Below, in pieces: positions 1-8,474 of a stretch of 53,029 nucleotides of DNA. How positions within the stretch are numbered: position 1 is the first letter of the stretch; each line of letters starts with the position of its first letter. Both the position numbers and the translations under genes were made by a program. The stretch is from Anaerococcus lactolyticus ATCC 51172 (GTDB taxonomy: Bacteria; Bacillota; Clostridia; Tissierellales; Peptoniphilaceae). The stretch is taken from positions 1 through 53,029 of the forward strand of contig NZ_GG666049.1 in the NCBI RefSeq assembly GCF_000156575.1, given 5' to 3'. Below the pieces are notes generated by a model. That model saw only the letters and a program-made list of their open reading frames with translations. It made no database searches and had not been told where the DNA came from.

Positions 1-104
1 TATATAATTTATTATTACCCATTTTCTTCCAATTACACCTAGGGCTAAAAATTGCCCAGCTTAAGAGTATAGTTACCTTAACGACAATAAACAAAGGATG
101 AACT

Positions 105-2966
105 ATGAATAAAAATTACGAACTAATCAAAAGTGAAAATTTCCCTGCTATAGGGATTGAAGCCTTCCACTATAGACATATAAAAACAAGAGCGAATATT
201 GTTTTTGCCAAAAAGGACGATGCCAACAAGACCTTTGGTATTGGTTTTAAAACTCCTCCAACAAATTCAAAGGGCATGGCTCACATCATGGAGCACTCCG
301 TCCTTAATGGATCAGAAAAATTCCCATCCAAGGACCCTTTCATGGCCATGGATTCTTCAAGTTTGCAAACTTTTTTGAATGCCATGACCTATCCAGACAA
401 GACTGTTTTCCCTGTTTCTAGTGAAAATGACAAGGACTTTAAAAACCTCGTTGACGTCTACACCGACGCTGTTTTTGCACCTCTTGTTATAGAAAAAAAG
501 GAAATCTTAGACCAGGAAGGTTGGCACTACGACCTTGATGGCGATAAGGTTGTGGGAGTTTCTGGCGTTGTATATAACGAGATGAAGGGGGCCCTTTCAG
601 ATCCAGAAAGCCTTATAGATAATGATATAAATTCATATTTGTACAAAAATTCACCTTACCAATACGAATCTGGTGGCGACCCACGCGTCATTAAAGATTT
701 AACCTATGATGAATTTAAAGAATTTTATAAAAACCACTACCATCCTTCAAATGCCTATATTTATTTTTATGGAAACATAGATGACATTGATACCTACCTG
801 GCGAAATTAGACGAGGACTATCTATCCAAGTACGACTACAAAGACCTAAACCTAGCCATAGAAGTAAAAGAAAATATTTATGAAAACCCAATTGAGTCTA
901 CCTATCCAGCAAGTGAGGAAAAATCTGGCGAGGATTATTTGACCTATGCCATGCTTAGCCACTCTGCTCTTGATATCAAGGAAACACTCACAGCTGCTAT
1001 CCTAGTAAATGCCCTTTTCAACATGGATTCATCAAAAATCAGAACTGAAATCCAAGAAAAACTCGCACCAGAATATTTTTATGCGAGAAATGCCTACGGA
1101 AACAGGTCTGCCCTTATAATCCAGGCCCAAAAAACTGATGCAAGCAAAAAGAATGACTTTGTAGGAATAATCGAAAGAGGCCTTAGAAATGCTAGCGAGG
1201 GTATCAACAAGGAAGCCCTCAAATCAGCCTTTTCTCTCTTCGATTTTGGTCAAAGGGAAAATCTCAATTCTGTAAATGCCGGCCTAAACTACTACCTATC
1301 CATGTCCTTTGATGCTGATCCTTTTGAAGTTTTTAGGTTGGTTGATTATTTAAAAGAATTAAAATCCCTAATCGACACTACCTATTACGAGGACTTTATA
1401 AAGAAATTTTACCTAGATAATCCAACTAAACTTGTCCATATTTCAAGACCATCAGTAGATTATAATAAAAATCAAGAGGAAGATTTCCAAAAATACCTGG
1501 ATATAATCAACAAAGAAATGACTCCAGAAAAACTCGCCCAAATCAAAGAAGATTTGGCAAGGCTAAAGGCCTACCAGGACAGTGAGGATAGCGAAGAAAT
1601 AAAGGCGATGATTCCAAAACTTGATATAGAAGACGTGCCAACACAGACCAGACCAGTGCCAAGAGAGGTAGAAACCGACAACTTTGAATACGTCTTTAAC
1701 GACCTTGCCACAGCAGGCTTAACCTACACAGATATGTATTTTAATGTGGGCCACCTAAGTCTTGATGACTTCAAATACGCCCAACTTCTCGGCGAACTTC
1801 TAGGTTCCATTGACACAAAAACTATGAAATATACAGAAATTGACGACCTAATCTGGCAAAGGCTCGGCTCACTTAATTTCTCAATTATGACCTTCAAAAA
1901 AGGACCAGAAGAAATCGACAGGACCTTTAAGGTATCTTTCAAAACCCTTCCTGCCTACACCAAGGAAGCAACAAAGATTGTAAAAGATTTCATCTCAAAT
2001 TCCCTATTTGCAAACCAGGCAAGGATTCTTGAGCTTTTGAGGATAAGAAAGGCTGTCTTTGAGTCAAAAATGTATGATACTGGCCACATGATAGCCATCA
2101 ACAGGGCCAACTCTCACATCGACAAGCACGCCTTTATCCAAGAAAACCTCTCAGGCATAGCCTACTATGATTTCATCAAGGAAAATATCGCCCTTGCTGA
2201 AAGTAATTTCAAAGAGCTAAGGGTGCGACTTGAAAATGTTTATAAAAGGATTTTCACCAAGGATCTTTCAATCAATATCACAAGCAAAAAAGCAAACTAT
2301 GACTTGATGAAAGCAGCGATAAATTCAGAATTTAATAGCCTTGACGAGAGGGAAAATGATGTGGAATTTGCTTTTGAAAGCAGGCCAAGGAAAGAAGCCA
2401 TAATGACTGATGCCAATGTAAACTACGTTTCAAAATCGGCTAACTTCTACGATTTTGAAGGTGGTTACAAGGGCAAGTTCCTCCTATCTGGCTCAATCAT
2501 GTCAAACCCTTACCTTTATTCCCTAATCAGAGCCCAGGGTGGTGCCTACGGGGCAGGCATGTTTATATCAAGGTCTATGCTCCTTGCAACCTATTCCTAT
2601 AGGGACCCAAATATTTCTTCAACTATCGATGCCTTCAATAGTCTTGGAGATATAGCCAAAGACCTTAAAATGACTGATAGGGACTTTGAAAACCAAAAAA
2701 TTTCTTCTATGGGTTCGATTTTAAGACCAAGAAGTCCAAAGCAAATGGGCGATGCCGACTACTCCTACTTTAGGATTCCTTCTGCAAAAAAAGAAGACGA
2801 CATCCTAGCTGAAATCAAGTCTGCTAGCCTTGATGACATAAAATCCCTTAGCGAATCTTTTAAAAAGGCCATGGAACTTGATAACTTGGTTGTTTTTGGT
2901 GCAAGAGCTGACATAGAAAAAAATAAAGACCTCTTCGATGAAATTAAGGATTTAAAAAATAGCTAA
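105..2966 (+). CDS. Peptidase M16C family zinc metalloprotease (PreP/falcilysin-like)
   Basis: 953 residues, the usual length for the fused two-half M16C (presequence protease-like) family, which degrades peptides inside a closed chamber. The inverted zinc motif HxxEH is visible as H60-I-M-E63-H64, and the third ligand is probably E159 in the NEMKGALSD segment. The C-terminal half carries the glycine-rich GGAYGAG stretch typical of the second domain. No signal peptide is seen, so it is probably cytoplasmic. The start is supported by AAAGGA about 6 nt upstream. The gene stands alone, with the next gene about 100 nt downstream. Its natural substrate cannot be told from sequence. Confidence 0.93.
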   Translation: MNKNYELIKSENFPAIGIEAFHYRHIKTRANIVFAKKDDANKTFGIGFKTPPTNSKGMAHIMEHSVLNGSEKFPSKDPFMAMDSSSLQTFLNAMTYPDKTVFPVSSENDKDFKNLVDVYTDAVFAPLVIEKKEILDQEGWHYDLDGDKVVGVSGVVYNEMKGALSDPESLIDNDINSYLYKNSPYQYESGGDPRVIKDLTYDEFKEFYKNHYHPSNAYIYFYGNIDDIDTYLAKLDEDYLSKYDYKDLNLAIEVKENIYENPIESTYPASEEKSGEDYLTYAMLSHSALDIKETLTAAILVNALFNMDSSKIRTEIQEKLAPEYFYARNAYGNRSALIIQAQKTDASKKNDFVGIIERGLRNASEGINKEALKSAFSLFDFGQRENLNSVNAGLNYYLSMSFDADPFEVFRLVDYLKELKSLIDTTYYEDFIKKFYLDNPTKLVHISRPSVDYNKNQEEDFQKYLDIINKEMTPEKLAQIKEDLARLKAYQDSEDSEEIKAMIPKLDIEDVPTQTRPVPREVETDNFEYVFNDLATAGLTYTDMYFNVGHLSLDDFKYAQLLGELLGSIDTKTMKYTEIDDLIWQRLGSLNFSIMTFKKGPEEIDRTFKVSFKTLPAYTKEATKIVKDFISNSLFANQARILELLRIRKAVFESKMYDTGHMIAINRANSHIDKHAFIQENLSGIAYYDFIKENIALAESNFKELRVRLENVYKRIFTKDLSINITSKKANYDLMKAAINSEFNSLDERENDVEFAFESRPRKEAIMTDANVNYVSKSANFYDFEGGYKGKFLLSGSIMSNPYLYSLIRAQGGAYGAGMFISRSMLLATYSYRDPNISSTIDAFNSLGDIAKDLKMTDRDFENQKISSMGSILRPRSPKQMGDADYSYFRIPSAKKEDDILAEIKSASLDDIKSLSESFKKAMELDNLVVFGARADIEKNKDLFDEIKDLKNS

Positions 2967-3063
2967 TTTAAAGATAATTAATTTTCACATTAAGAATTTT
3001 AAAATTTTTTATCCTATAGTATAATTTAAGCAAGAGGAAAATCACCTTTTGCAAGGAGATAAG

Positions 3064-4155
3064 ATGAAGAAAAAAGATAAATTTAGTCAAAAAGATGCTT
3101 TTAACATCAATTTTGACTTTGACGATATAGATTTTGAATCTATCGGGGAAACTATAAAAAATTCTGTAAATAAGGCTGTATCAAGCTTTTCCAAGGGATA
3201 TAAGAAAAATTTACCAGCAGCAAAAAATCCTGATATTTGCGAGCAAAAACCTAAGGAAAAATCCAAGTCAAGCCTCTTAAAAATCGGGGCCTTCATTGTA
3301 GGATCGACCCTTTTTGCCATTGGTATGGACACAATTGAAAATTGGGGCCTTGGAGCAAAAATGATCGGCCTCCTATGTCTAGGAGGTGCTGTAGCCGCGC
3401 CAGTCCTCATGTGGAAGCTATCTAGCCACTACAAAAGGCTTGCCATAAATTATTCCAGATATAGGCGTGAGCTTGGAAACTCAACCATTATCTCAATAAG
3501 AGACTTGGCCAGTGCAGTTTCCCAAACCGAGGAAGAAACCATCAAAGATTTGCTTTATTTTATGAAGCAAAACTATTTCAAACAGGCAAGGATTGTTGAA
3601 AATGACTCGATTTTCATCCTCGACATCCCAACCTTCAAGCTTTACAAGGAAAACCTCGGCAGAGTGCCTTCCTACGAAAAAGACCAAATAGGACCTACAG
3701 ATGACTTTGATACCCAAAAAGCTTCCGATATTCTTACCAATTGCGGAAAAATCCTAATGGATATGGAAGAAAAGGCTAAGAAGATTTCTTCACCTAGCTT
3801 TAGGTCTAACCTGGCTCCACTTTTTGAAAACATCAAGGATATCCTAAGTATTTTAGAAAAATACCCGGACAAGGCCCTTGCCCTAAACAAATTCAACGAT
3901 TTTTACATGCCAACCTCATACAAACTCGTTGAATCCTACCAAGAATTTGAAGCGTTAGAAACCACTGATGCCAAGATTTTGAAGTCTATGGCAGAAATCG
4001 AAGGGTCCATCAAAACCATCACCGAGGCCTTTGACAAAATAAAAGTCGACCTCATATCTGACAGGGCCATGGACATAAAGACTGATATTGACACAATTAA
4101 CCTTGTTTTAAAACAAGAAGGACTAGTGGAAGGAGATTTTAAAGACAATGAGTGA
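3064..4155 (+). CDS. XpaC-like 5-bromo-4-chloroindolyl phosphate hydrolysis family protein
   Basis: 363 residues. The start chosen is the ATG preceded by AAGGAG with 5-nt spacing, not the upstream in-frame TTG at 3049 that lies before this ribosome binding site. The N-terminal third is polar. Two hydrophobic helices (about residues 85-120) are followed by a conserved-looking SxHYKRLAINYSRYRRELG segment and a helical C-terminus, the pattern of XpaC proteins. The true biochemical role of XpaC is unknown. A TATAAT at 3020-3025 may be its -10 box. It overlaps telA by 8 nt, so the two are translationally coupled, as is common for xpaC-telA pairs. Confidence 0.8.
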   Translation: MKKKDKFSQKDAFNINFDFDDIDFESIGETIKNSVNKAVSSFSKGYKKNLPAAKNPDICEQKPKEKSKSSLLKIGAFIVGSTLFAIGMDTIENWGLGAKMIGLLCLGGAVAAPVLMWKLSSHYKRLAINYSRYRRELGNSTIISIRDLASAVSQTEEETIKDLLYFMKQNYFKQARIVENDSIFILDIPTFKLYKENLGRVPSYEKDQIGPTDDFDTQKASDILTNCGKILMDMEEKAKKISSPSFRSNLAPLFENIKDILSILEKYPDKALALNKFNDFYMPTSYKLVESYQEFEALETTDAKILKSMAEIEGSIKTITEAFDKIKVDLISDRAMDIKTDIDTINLVLKQEGLVEGDFKDNE

Positions 4156-5263
4156 TATTGAATTAAAACTAGATGGTATCGAAGAAAACGACGAAAAACT
4201 CGACCAAATCCTAAAGGCTGAACCAGAAAAAATCGAAAATAAAATCGTCTTTACAGAAGCTGAGGAAAAGATGATAGACGAATTTTCCAAAAAAATCGAC
4301 CTAGACAACACCAACATCATCCTCCAATACGGGTCAGGTGCCCAAAAGAAGATTTCAACCTTCTCCGAAAAAACCCTAGACGCTGTAAAAGACAAGGACC
4401 TAGGCCAAATAGGAAAGCTCCTAGACACAGTAGTCATGGACATCAAAACCATGGACGATGAAGAAGAGAGCAAGGGACCCCTTGGCTTTTTCAAAAAGGC
4501 TGGCAGGAAAATTGAAAACCTCAAGGTCAAATACCAGTCCACCGAAAAAAACATCAATGAAGTTGCCAGAGCCCTAGAGAACCACCAAATCACCCTCATG
4601 AAAGACATCTCCATGTTAGATCAAATGTACGACTTAAACGAGGAATATTACAAGGAAATTTCCATGTATATAGAGGCAGGCAAGAGAAAATTAGATGACC
4701 TCTACAAAAATGACCTACCTGCCCTAGAAAGAGCTGCAGCAGAGTCAAACCTTCCCCTCGACGCCCAAAAAGTCAACGATCTAAAGGCCCAGGCCAACCG
4801 TTTTGAGAAAAAACTCCACGATCTTGACCTAACAAGGATGGTATCAATTCAGATGGCCCCACAAATAAGGATGGTCCAATCATCAAATTCCATTATGGCA
4901 GAAAAAATCCAGACAACCATAGTCACAACCATCCCACTTTGGAAAAACCAAATGGTCCTAGCCCTCGGCATGCACCACACCGACCAAGCCATCAGGACCC
5001 AACAAATGGTCACCGACCTAACCAATGATCTCTTAAAGAAAAACGCTGACACCCTAAAGCAAAACACAATAGAAACTGCCAAGGCAACAGAACGTGGCAT
5101 AGTCGATGTGGAAACCATCAAACACACCAACGATGCCTTGATATCAACTATTGAAGAAGTAAGAAATATCCAAATCGAAGGTGCCAAAAACCGACAAAAA
5201 GCCCAAGCCGAAATCAGAAACCTAGAAGAAGAACTAAAAAAGAATCTAATCAGGAGAAACTAG
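4148..5263 (+). CDS. telA: Toxic anion resistance protein, TelA/KlaA family
   Basis: 371 residues, highly helical, with the family features of TelA: a central segment on small residues and glutamine (LMKDISMLDQMYDLNEEYYKE) and a C-terminal region rich in Asn/Gln/Thr ending in a charged coiled coil (AQAEIRNLEEELKK). TelA proteins are linked to tellurite and cell-wall antibiotic tolerance, but the mechanism is not established. The start overlaps the end of the XpaC-like gene, giving an operon of two. A hairpin ends the operon about 110 nt downstream. Confidence 0.88.
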   Translation: MSDIELKLDGIEENDEKLDQILKAEPEKIENKIVFTEAEEKMIDEFSKKIDLDNTNIILQYGSGAQKKISTFSEKTLDAVKDKDLGQIGKLLDTVVMDIKTMDDEEESKGPLGFFKKAGRKIENLKVKYQSTEKNINEVARALENHQITLMKDISMLDQMYDLNEEYYKEISMYIEAGKRKLDDLYKNDLPALERAAAESNLPLDAQKVNDLKAQANRFEKKLHDLDLTRMVSIQMAPQIRMVQSSNSIMAEKIQTTIVTTIPLWKNQMVLALGMHHTDQAIRTQQMVTDLTNDLLKKNADTLKQNTIETAKATERGIVDVETIKHTNDALISTIEEVRNIQIEGAKNRQKAQAEIRNLEEELKKNLIRRN

Positions 5264-5373
5264 GGTATAATATAAATGAGAATGTTTATCAAATAATAAA
5301 TAATAACTAACTTTAAAGTAAGGCTTTTTTAAAATTTGAGACCCCCTTGAACTAAAAACCGTGTAAGTAAAAA

Positions 5374-5401
5374 GCTTGCCAAAGGCAAGCCACCCTTTTT
5401 T
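5374..5401 (+). terminator. Probable terminator of the xpaC-telA operon
   Basis: A perfect 7-bp stem GCTTGCC/GGCAAGC with an AAA loop is followed 4 nt later by a C-T6 run. It lies in the 341-nt gap between telA and the next gene. Confidence 0.55.
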
Positions 5402-5448
5402 GCCCTCCGCTAAGGAGCCGGCTGCGGGGTGTAACGGGGAGGGGGTTT

Positions 5449-5500
5449 AAGGGGGAGCCCGATGAGGGACCATCCGGAAGGTCCCTTGGGGCTCCCCCTT
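5449..5500. repeat. GC-rich nested hairpin in intergenic region
   Basis: A 12-bp perfect outer stem (AAGGGGGAGCCC at 5449-5460 against 5489-5500) encloses a second 7-bp stem (AGGGACC 5465-5471 / GGTCCCT 5480-5486). The surrounding 5401-5500 stretch is far richer in G and C than its neighbours. No coding capacity is evident. It could be a dispersed intergenic repeat or a structured RNA. Confidence 0.5.
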
Positions 5501-5604
5501 TGAACGAAGCAAAATTGTTTATAGTCATAATTTTTTATGTAATGCAATTACAAGGTATTAAGATTTAATAATAATTTATTTTGAATAAAGGGGGACAATT
5601 AATT

Positions 5605-5886
5605 ATGCACGACTTTAAACCAGGCGAAAAAATCGAATTCAAGTTCGATTGCCAAATGCTAATCGCAAGAACTGACACAGACTTAGACGAAGACGAAATC
5701 TTCGACTATATTTCAGACAACCTAGAAGGTGACAGCCTTCTTGCAGTTGGAGATGAAGATTTAATCAAAATCCACTTCCACTCCAACAAACCATGGGAAG
5801 TCCTAGAATACGCAGCAAGCCTCGGCGACATCCACGACATAGTCGTAGAAAACATGCAAAGGCAAGCCGACGGTCTTCAAGGCTAA
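5605..5886 (+). CDS. Stand-alone domain resembling the YloV/FakA C-terminal region
   Basis: 93 residues. The ATG at 5605 is chosen because the purine-rich AGGGGGAC sits about 9 nt upstream; an in-frame TTG at 5581 precedes it. The sequence GDSLLAVGDEDLIKIHFHSNKPWEVLEYAASLGDIHDIVVENMQRQ matches the pattern of the small domain that follows the DAK-phosphatase-like part of YloV/FakA proteins, where it has the form GDSLLVVGDDxxIKVHxHTxxPGxVLxYAxxxGEL. Here it is encoded alone, without the kinase-like domain. The function as a single domain is unknown. It has its own terminator. Confidence 0.65.
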   Translation: MHDFKPGEKIEFKFDCQMLIARTDTDLDEDEIFDYISDNLEGDSLLAVGDEDLIKIHFHSNKPWEVLEYAASLGDIHDIVVENMQRQADGLQG

Positions 5887-5894
5887 AACCAAAA

Positions 5895-5921
5895 AGAGAG
5901 CTCGTGAAAGCTCTCTTTTTT
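5895..5921 (+). terminator. Rho-independent terminator
   Basis: An 8-bp stem AGAGAGCT/AGCTCTCT with loop CGTGAA is followed by T6, 9 nt after the stop codon of the preceding gene. Confidence 0.85.
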
Positions 5922-6049
5922 ATTTCTATTCTAGACTAGGTTCAAATTTTTTATTCACACATCCATGATTTTATAATAAATACCCCAGACTTATCAATTA
6001 TTATCTTTAACCATAATAATCCTTTGAAATCAAAGAACAACTCAAACCT

Positions 6050-6239
6050 CCATCACGAACGCAGTGAGAGATCTCCATCGTTCTCTACATCAAGGGTTCC
6101 GTAGTTGCATCGTTATTATCTTAATCCTTCATAATTAACCATAAAAAAACCCGATGCATGCGAGAACCCTATTCAGGGAAAACTATAGAGACCTCTCGTC
6201 GCCTTGCTTCTCGAGGTGGGAGTCTGTAATTCTTACTTT
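6050..6239. repeat. Hairpin repeat, copy A
   Basis: First of three ~190-bp copies in the gene-free stretch 5922-6939. Its left arm (CCATCACGAACGCAGTGAGAG...) and right arm (...CTCGTCGCC..CTCGAGGTGGGAG) are imperfect inverted repeats. So are the inner segments GGGTTCCGTAGTTGCATCG and CGATGCATGCGAGAACCC. The whole unit can therefore fold into one long hairpin around an AT-rich loop. No transposase is encoded. Confidence 0.75.
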
Positions 6240-6314
6240 TTTTCAAAGTTTAAGAGCATATATCATATGAACAATGACATATATTCCCCGAAACCAATAT
6301 AAACTAACACACAC

Positions 6315-6502
6315 CCATCTCGAACGCAGTGAGAGATCTCCATCGTTCTCTACATCAAGGGTTCCGTATGTGCATCGTTATTATCTTTATACTCATCAAA
6401 TACCTAAAACTCCCGATGCATGCGAGAACCCAATTCAGCAAGAACTATAGAGACCTCTCGTCGCCTTGCTCCTCGAGGTGGGAGGACGTAATTCGTACTG
6501 TT
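6315..6502. repeat. Hairpin repeat, copy B
   Basis: Second copy of the unit at 6050, with scattered substitutions and a shortened AT-rich loop. The ~75-bp spacers after copies A and B also resemble each other (both contain GAAACCAATATA followed by ACTAACACAC), so the array is tandem with a longer period of roughly 265-300 bp. Confidence 0.75.
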
Positions 6503-6613
6503 TCCAAAAGTCTGAGAGTAATTTATATATGAAAAACAACATAAATACTCAGAAACCAATATAGACTAACACACCCATCACAAACTCGCACACCAATCAG
6601 AAACTCACAGTTG

Positions 6614-6803
6614 CCATCTCGAACGCAGTGAGAGATCTCCATCGTTCTCTATATCAAGGGTTCCGTAGTTGCATCGTTATTATCTTAATCCTTCATAATT
6701 AACCATAAAAAAACCCGATGCATGCGAGAACCCTATTCAGGGAAAACTATAGAGACCTCTCGTCGCCTTGCTCCTCGAGGTGGGAGTCTGTAATTCGTAC
6801 TTT
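6614..6803. repeat. Hairpin repeat, copy C
   Basis: Third copy. It is nearly identical to copy A across the inner arms and loop (GTAGTTGCATCGTTATTATC shared) and to copy B at the left edge (CCATCTCGAACGC). The rest of the interval to 6939 holds no recognisable gene. Confidence 0.75.
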
Positions 6804-6939
6804 GCGGTGGGATTTGTTATTCTGACTTTCTTACAAAGTTTAATGCTACTTATTATATAAAAAAGTTAATCCTCATCCCTAATTCATGAGACTACTGAGA
6901 AATCTTGGTCTGTCTCAAAATGACGCAATACACTTGATT

Positions 6940-7338
6940 TTACCACATGAAGGCCTTGCAATCATAGTCTGCTACTTCGCTTAGGCCTAATTTTTTATAA
7001 AATTCCTTAGTTTTCTCACTGTCTTCGGTCAACAAAATAAATTGACGGATTTGCTTATTTTCTTGCATGATTTCTTTTAATAAGTAACTACCAAAGCACT
7101 GGCCCTGGTAGGCTTTTAAAATCAATAGGTCTTGGAGGTAGCAAATTGTAGCCCCATCGCCTATTGTCCTTGCAAGTCCGATTAATTTTTCACCGTCCCA
7201 TAGGGTCCACACTTTTAGGGAATTTTCTATTGCCTTCATCAAAAGATCTGGCTCATCTGTGTAGGAAGTCCATCCTGCGTCTTCATAAAGAGCCAAGACT
7301 TGGTCTCTTTCTGGTATTATTCCAACTTTTATTTCCAT
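6940..7338 (-). CDS. GNAT-family N-acetyltransferase
   Basis: 132 residues, the length of a single GNAT domain. The acetyl-CoA binding motif A is seen in LLILKAYQGQCFGSYLLKEIMQ (the Q/RxxGxG/A loop as QGQCFG). A C-terminal FYKKLGL segment is the typical motif B tail. The small-molecule or protein acceptor cannot be predicted. It starts 12 nt after the stop of the upstream lipoprotein gene, with AGGAAA before the ATG, so the two are probably co-transcribed. Confidence 0.85.
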   Translation of the reverse strand: MEIKVGIIPERDQVLALYEDAGWTSYTDEPDLLMKAIENSLKVWTLWDGEKLIGLARTIGDGATICYLQDLLILKAYQGQCFGSYLLKEIMQENKQIRQFILLTEDSEKTKEFYKKLGLSEVADYDCKAFMW

Positions 7339-7350
7339 TTTCCTATCTTC

Positions 7351-8214
7351 CTAGCCCACATATTTACCATTATCCATCACAAAAGGTGGACAGGTGGATG
7401 GGTCAGTATAATCTTTGAATTTTTCTTTTAAGTAATCGTAACAAGCCTTTTTGTCTGGGAATTTGATAGCCTGGTAGGGTTCTTCAAAGGAGATTTTTTC
7501 TACAAAAAGATAGCCCCCTTCGATTTTTACAAGCACACCAATGTGGCCGATAAACAAATAGTTTCCGTCCAAATTATCATGGATTACCACAGAAATCAAA
7601 TCTGCCTTGGCAGGAAAAGACCAATTTGCCAAGTAGTCTTCCATCACCTTGCCCTGCTTTATTGGCTCCTTAGAAGCATCCGTAGGCACCCTTGAGAAAA
7701 ATTTCTTGAAAGCCTCTTCATTGTCCCTATCAAAAATCTTGCCTTCCTTGATTTTTTCCTCATCCATAAAGAGAATTTCATCATCAGCTGCACCTGATTT
7801 TCGCTCCTTCATATTGTCTATAGCAAGCAAGAAAGCATTAATCCTGCAATTAGTATCTGGAAATTTTTTCTCTGCCTTTTGCCTATTTTCGATCAAAACA
7901 CCAGAATCATAGCTAGGCTTTAAGTCCTCTTTGAAGTCCCCGATTAGGTTTTTTTCTCCAACGCTTTGATTGTAATCCTTAACCATAGCTAAAAACTTGT
8001 CAACATTCGCCGCTGCCATATCATTGTCAGCACCAAGGTTTTCTTTTAAAACCCCTTCCACAAACTTGAAACTATCTTCATTAGCCATATTAGATAGGCT
8101 TGCAGTTTTTATTTCAGTTTTCGCTTTGTTATCAGCCTTATCTGGCATATCTTTCTTGCCACATCCTGTAAAAACAGCGCCCAAGATCATTAAACTTAGT
8201 AATATTTTTTTCAT
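7351..8214 (-). CDS. Lipoprotein, DUF4300-like
   Basis: 287 residues from the ATG at 8214, which has GGAGGG immediately upstream; a longer in-frame ATG at 8253 lacks a site. The N-terminus MKKILLSLMILGAVFTGC is a lipoprotein signal peptide with lipobox FTGC, so the mature protein is anchored outside the membrane. The body contains NCRINAFLL and IGHIGVLVKIEGGYLFVEKISFEEPYQAIKF, which resemble the DUF4300 family of Firmicutes lipoproteins. That family has an NlpC-like pattern but no proven activity. It leads a two-gene operon with the GNAT gene. Confidence 0.75.
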   Translation of the reverse strand: MKKILLSLMILGAVFTGCGKKDMPDKADNKAKTEIKTASLSNMANEDSFKFVEGVLKENLGADNDMAAANVDKFLAMVKDYNQSVGEKNLIGDFKEDLKPSYDSGVLIENRQKAEKKFPDTNCRINAFLLAIDNMKERKSGAADDEILFMDEEKIKEGKIFDRDNEEAFKKFFSRVPTDASKEPIKQGKVMEDYLANWSFPAKADLISVVIHDNLDGNYLFIGHIGVLVKIEGGYLFVEKISFEEPYQAIKFPDKKACYDYLKEKFKDYTDPSTCPPFVMDNGKYVG

Positions 8215-8408
8215 AATCCCTCCTTGGGGAATAAAATTTTTTGCAATTGGCATTTATATAATTAATTTTATTTTATCTCAATTCACTCACTTATGCCAAT
8301 TTCTAGAAAGCTTCGCCCAAGTAAAACTTATGAAAACTCGTGCGATTATTATTAAAAATCACTTGCCATTTTTAAAAAAATTGCCAGGGGTTAAAAAAGA
8401 TTTTTATA

Positions 8409-8436
8409 TTGATTTTGTAGGAAAAATAAATATAAT
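8409..8436 (+). promoter_or_regulatory. Sigma-70-type promoter for the surface-protein gene
   Basis: TTGATT, 16-bp spacer, TATAAT. It ends 38 nt before the ATG of the gene at 8475. Confidence 0.55.
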
Positions 8437-8474
8437 GAATACAGTATAAGTAAATTAAGATTAAAGGATGATTT

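Noticed and set aside
6329-6532. 67-codon plus-strand frame in repeat copy B
   Set aside because: It is created by one repeat copy and is broken in the other two; no ribosome site.
6050-6803. CRISPR-like repeats
   Set aside because: Only three units, each about 190 bp and self-complementary, with similar spacers; no cas genes.
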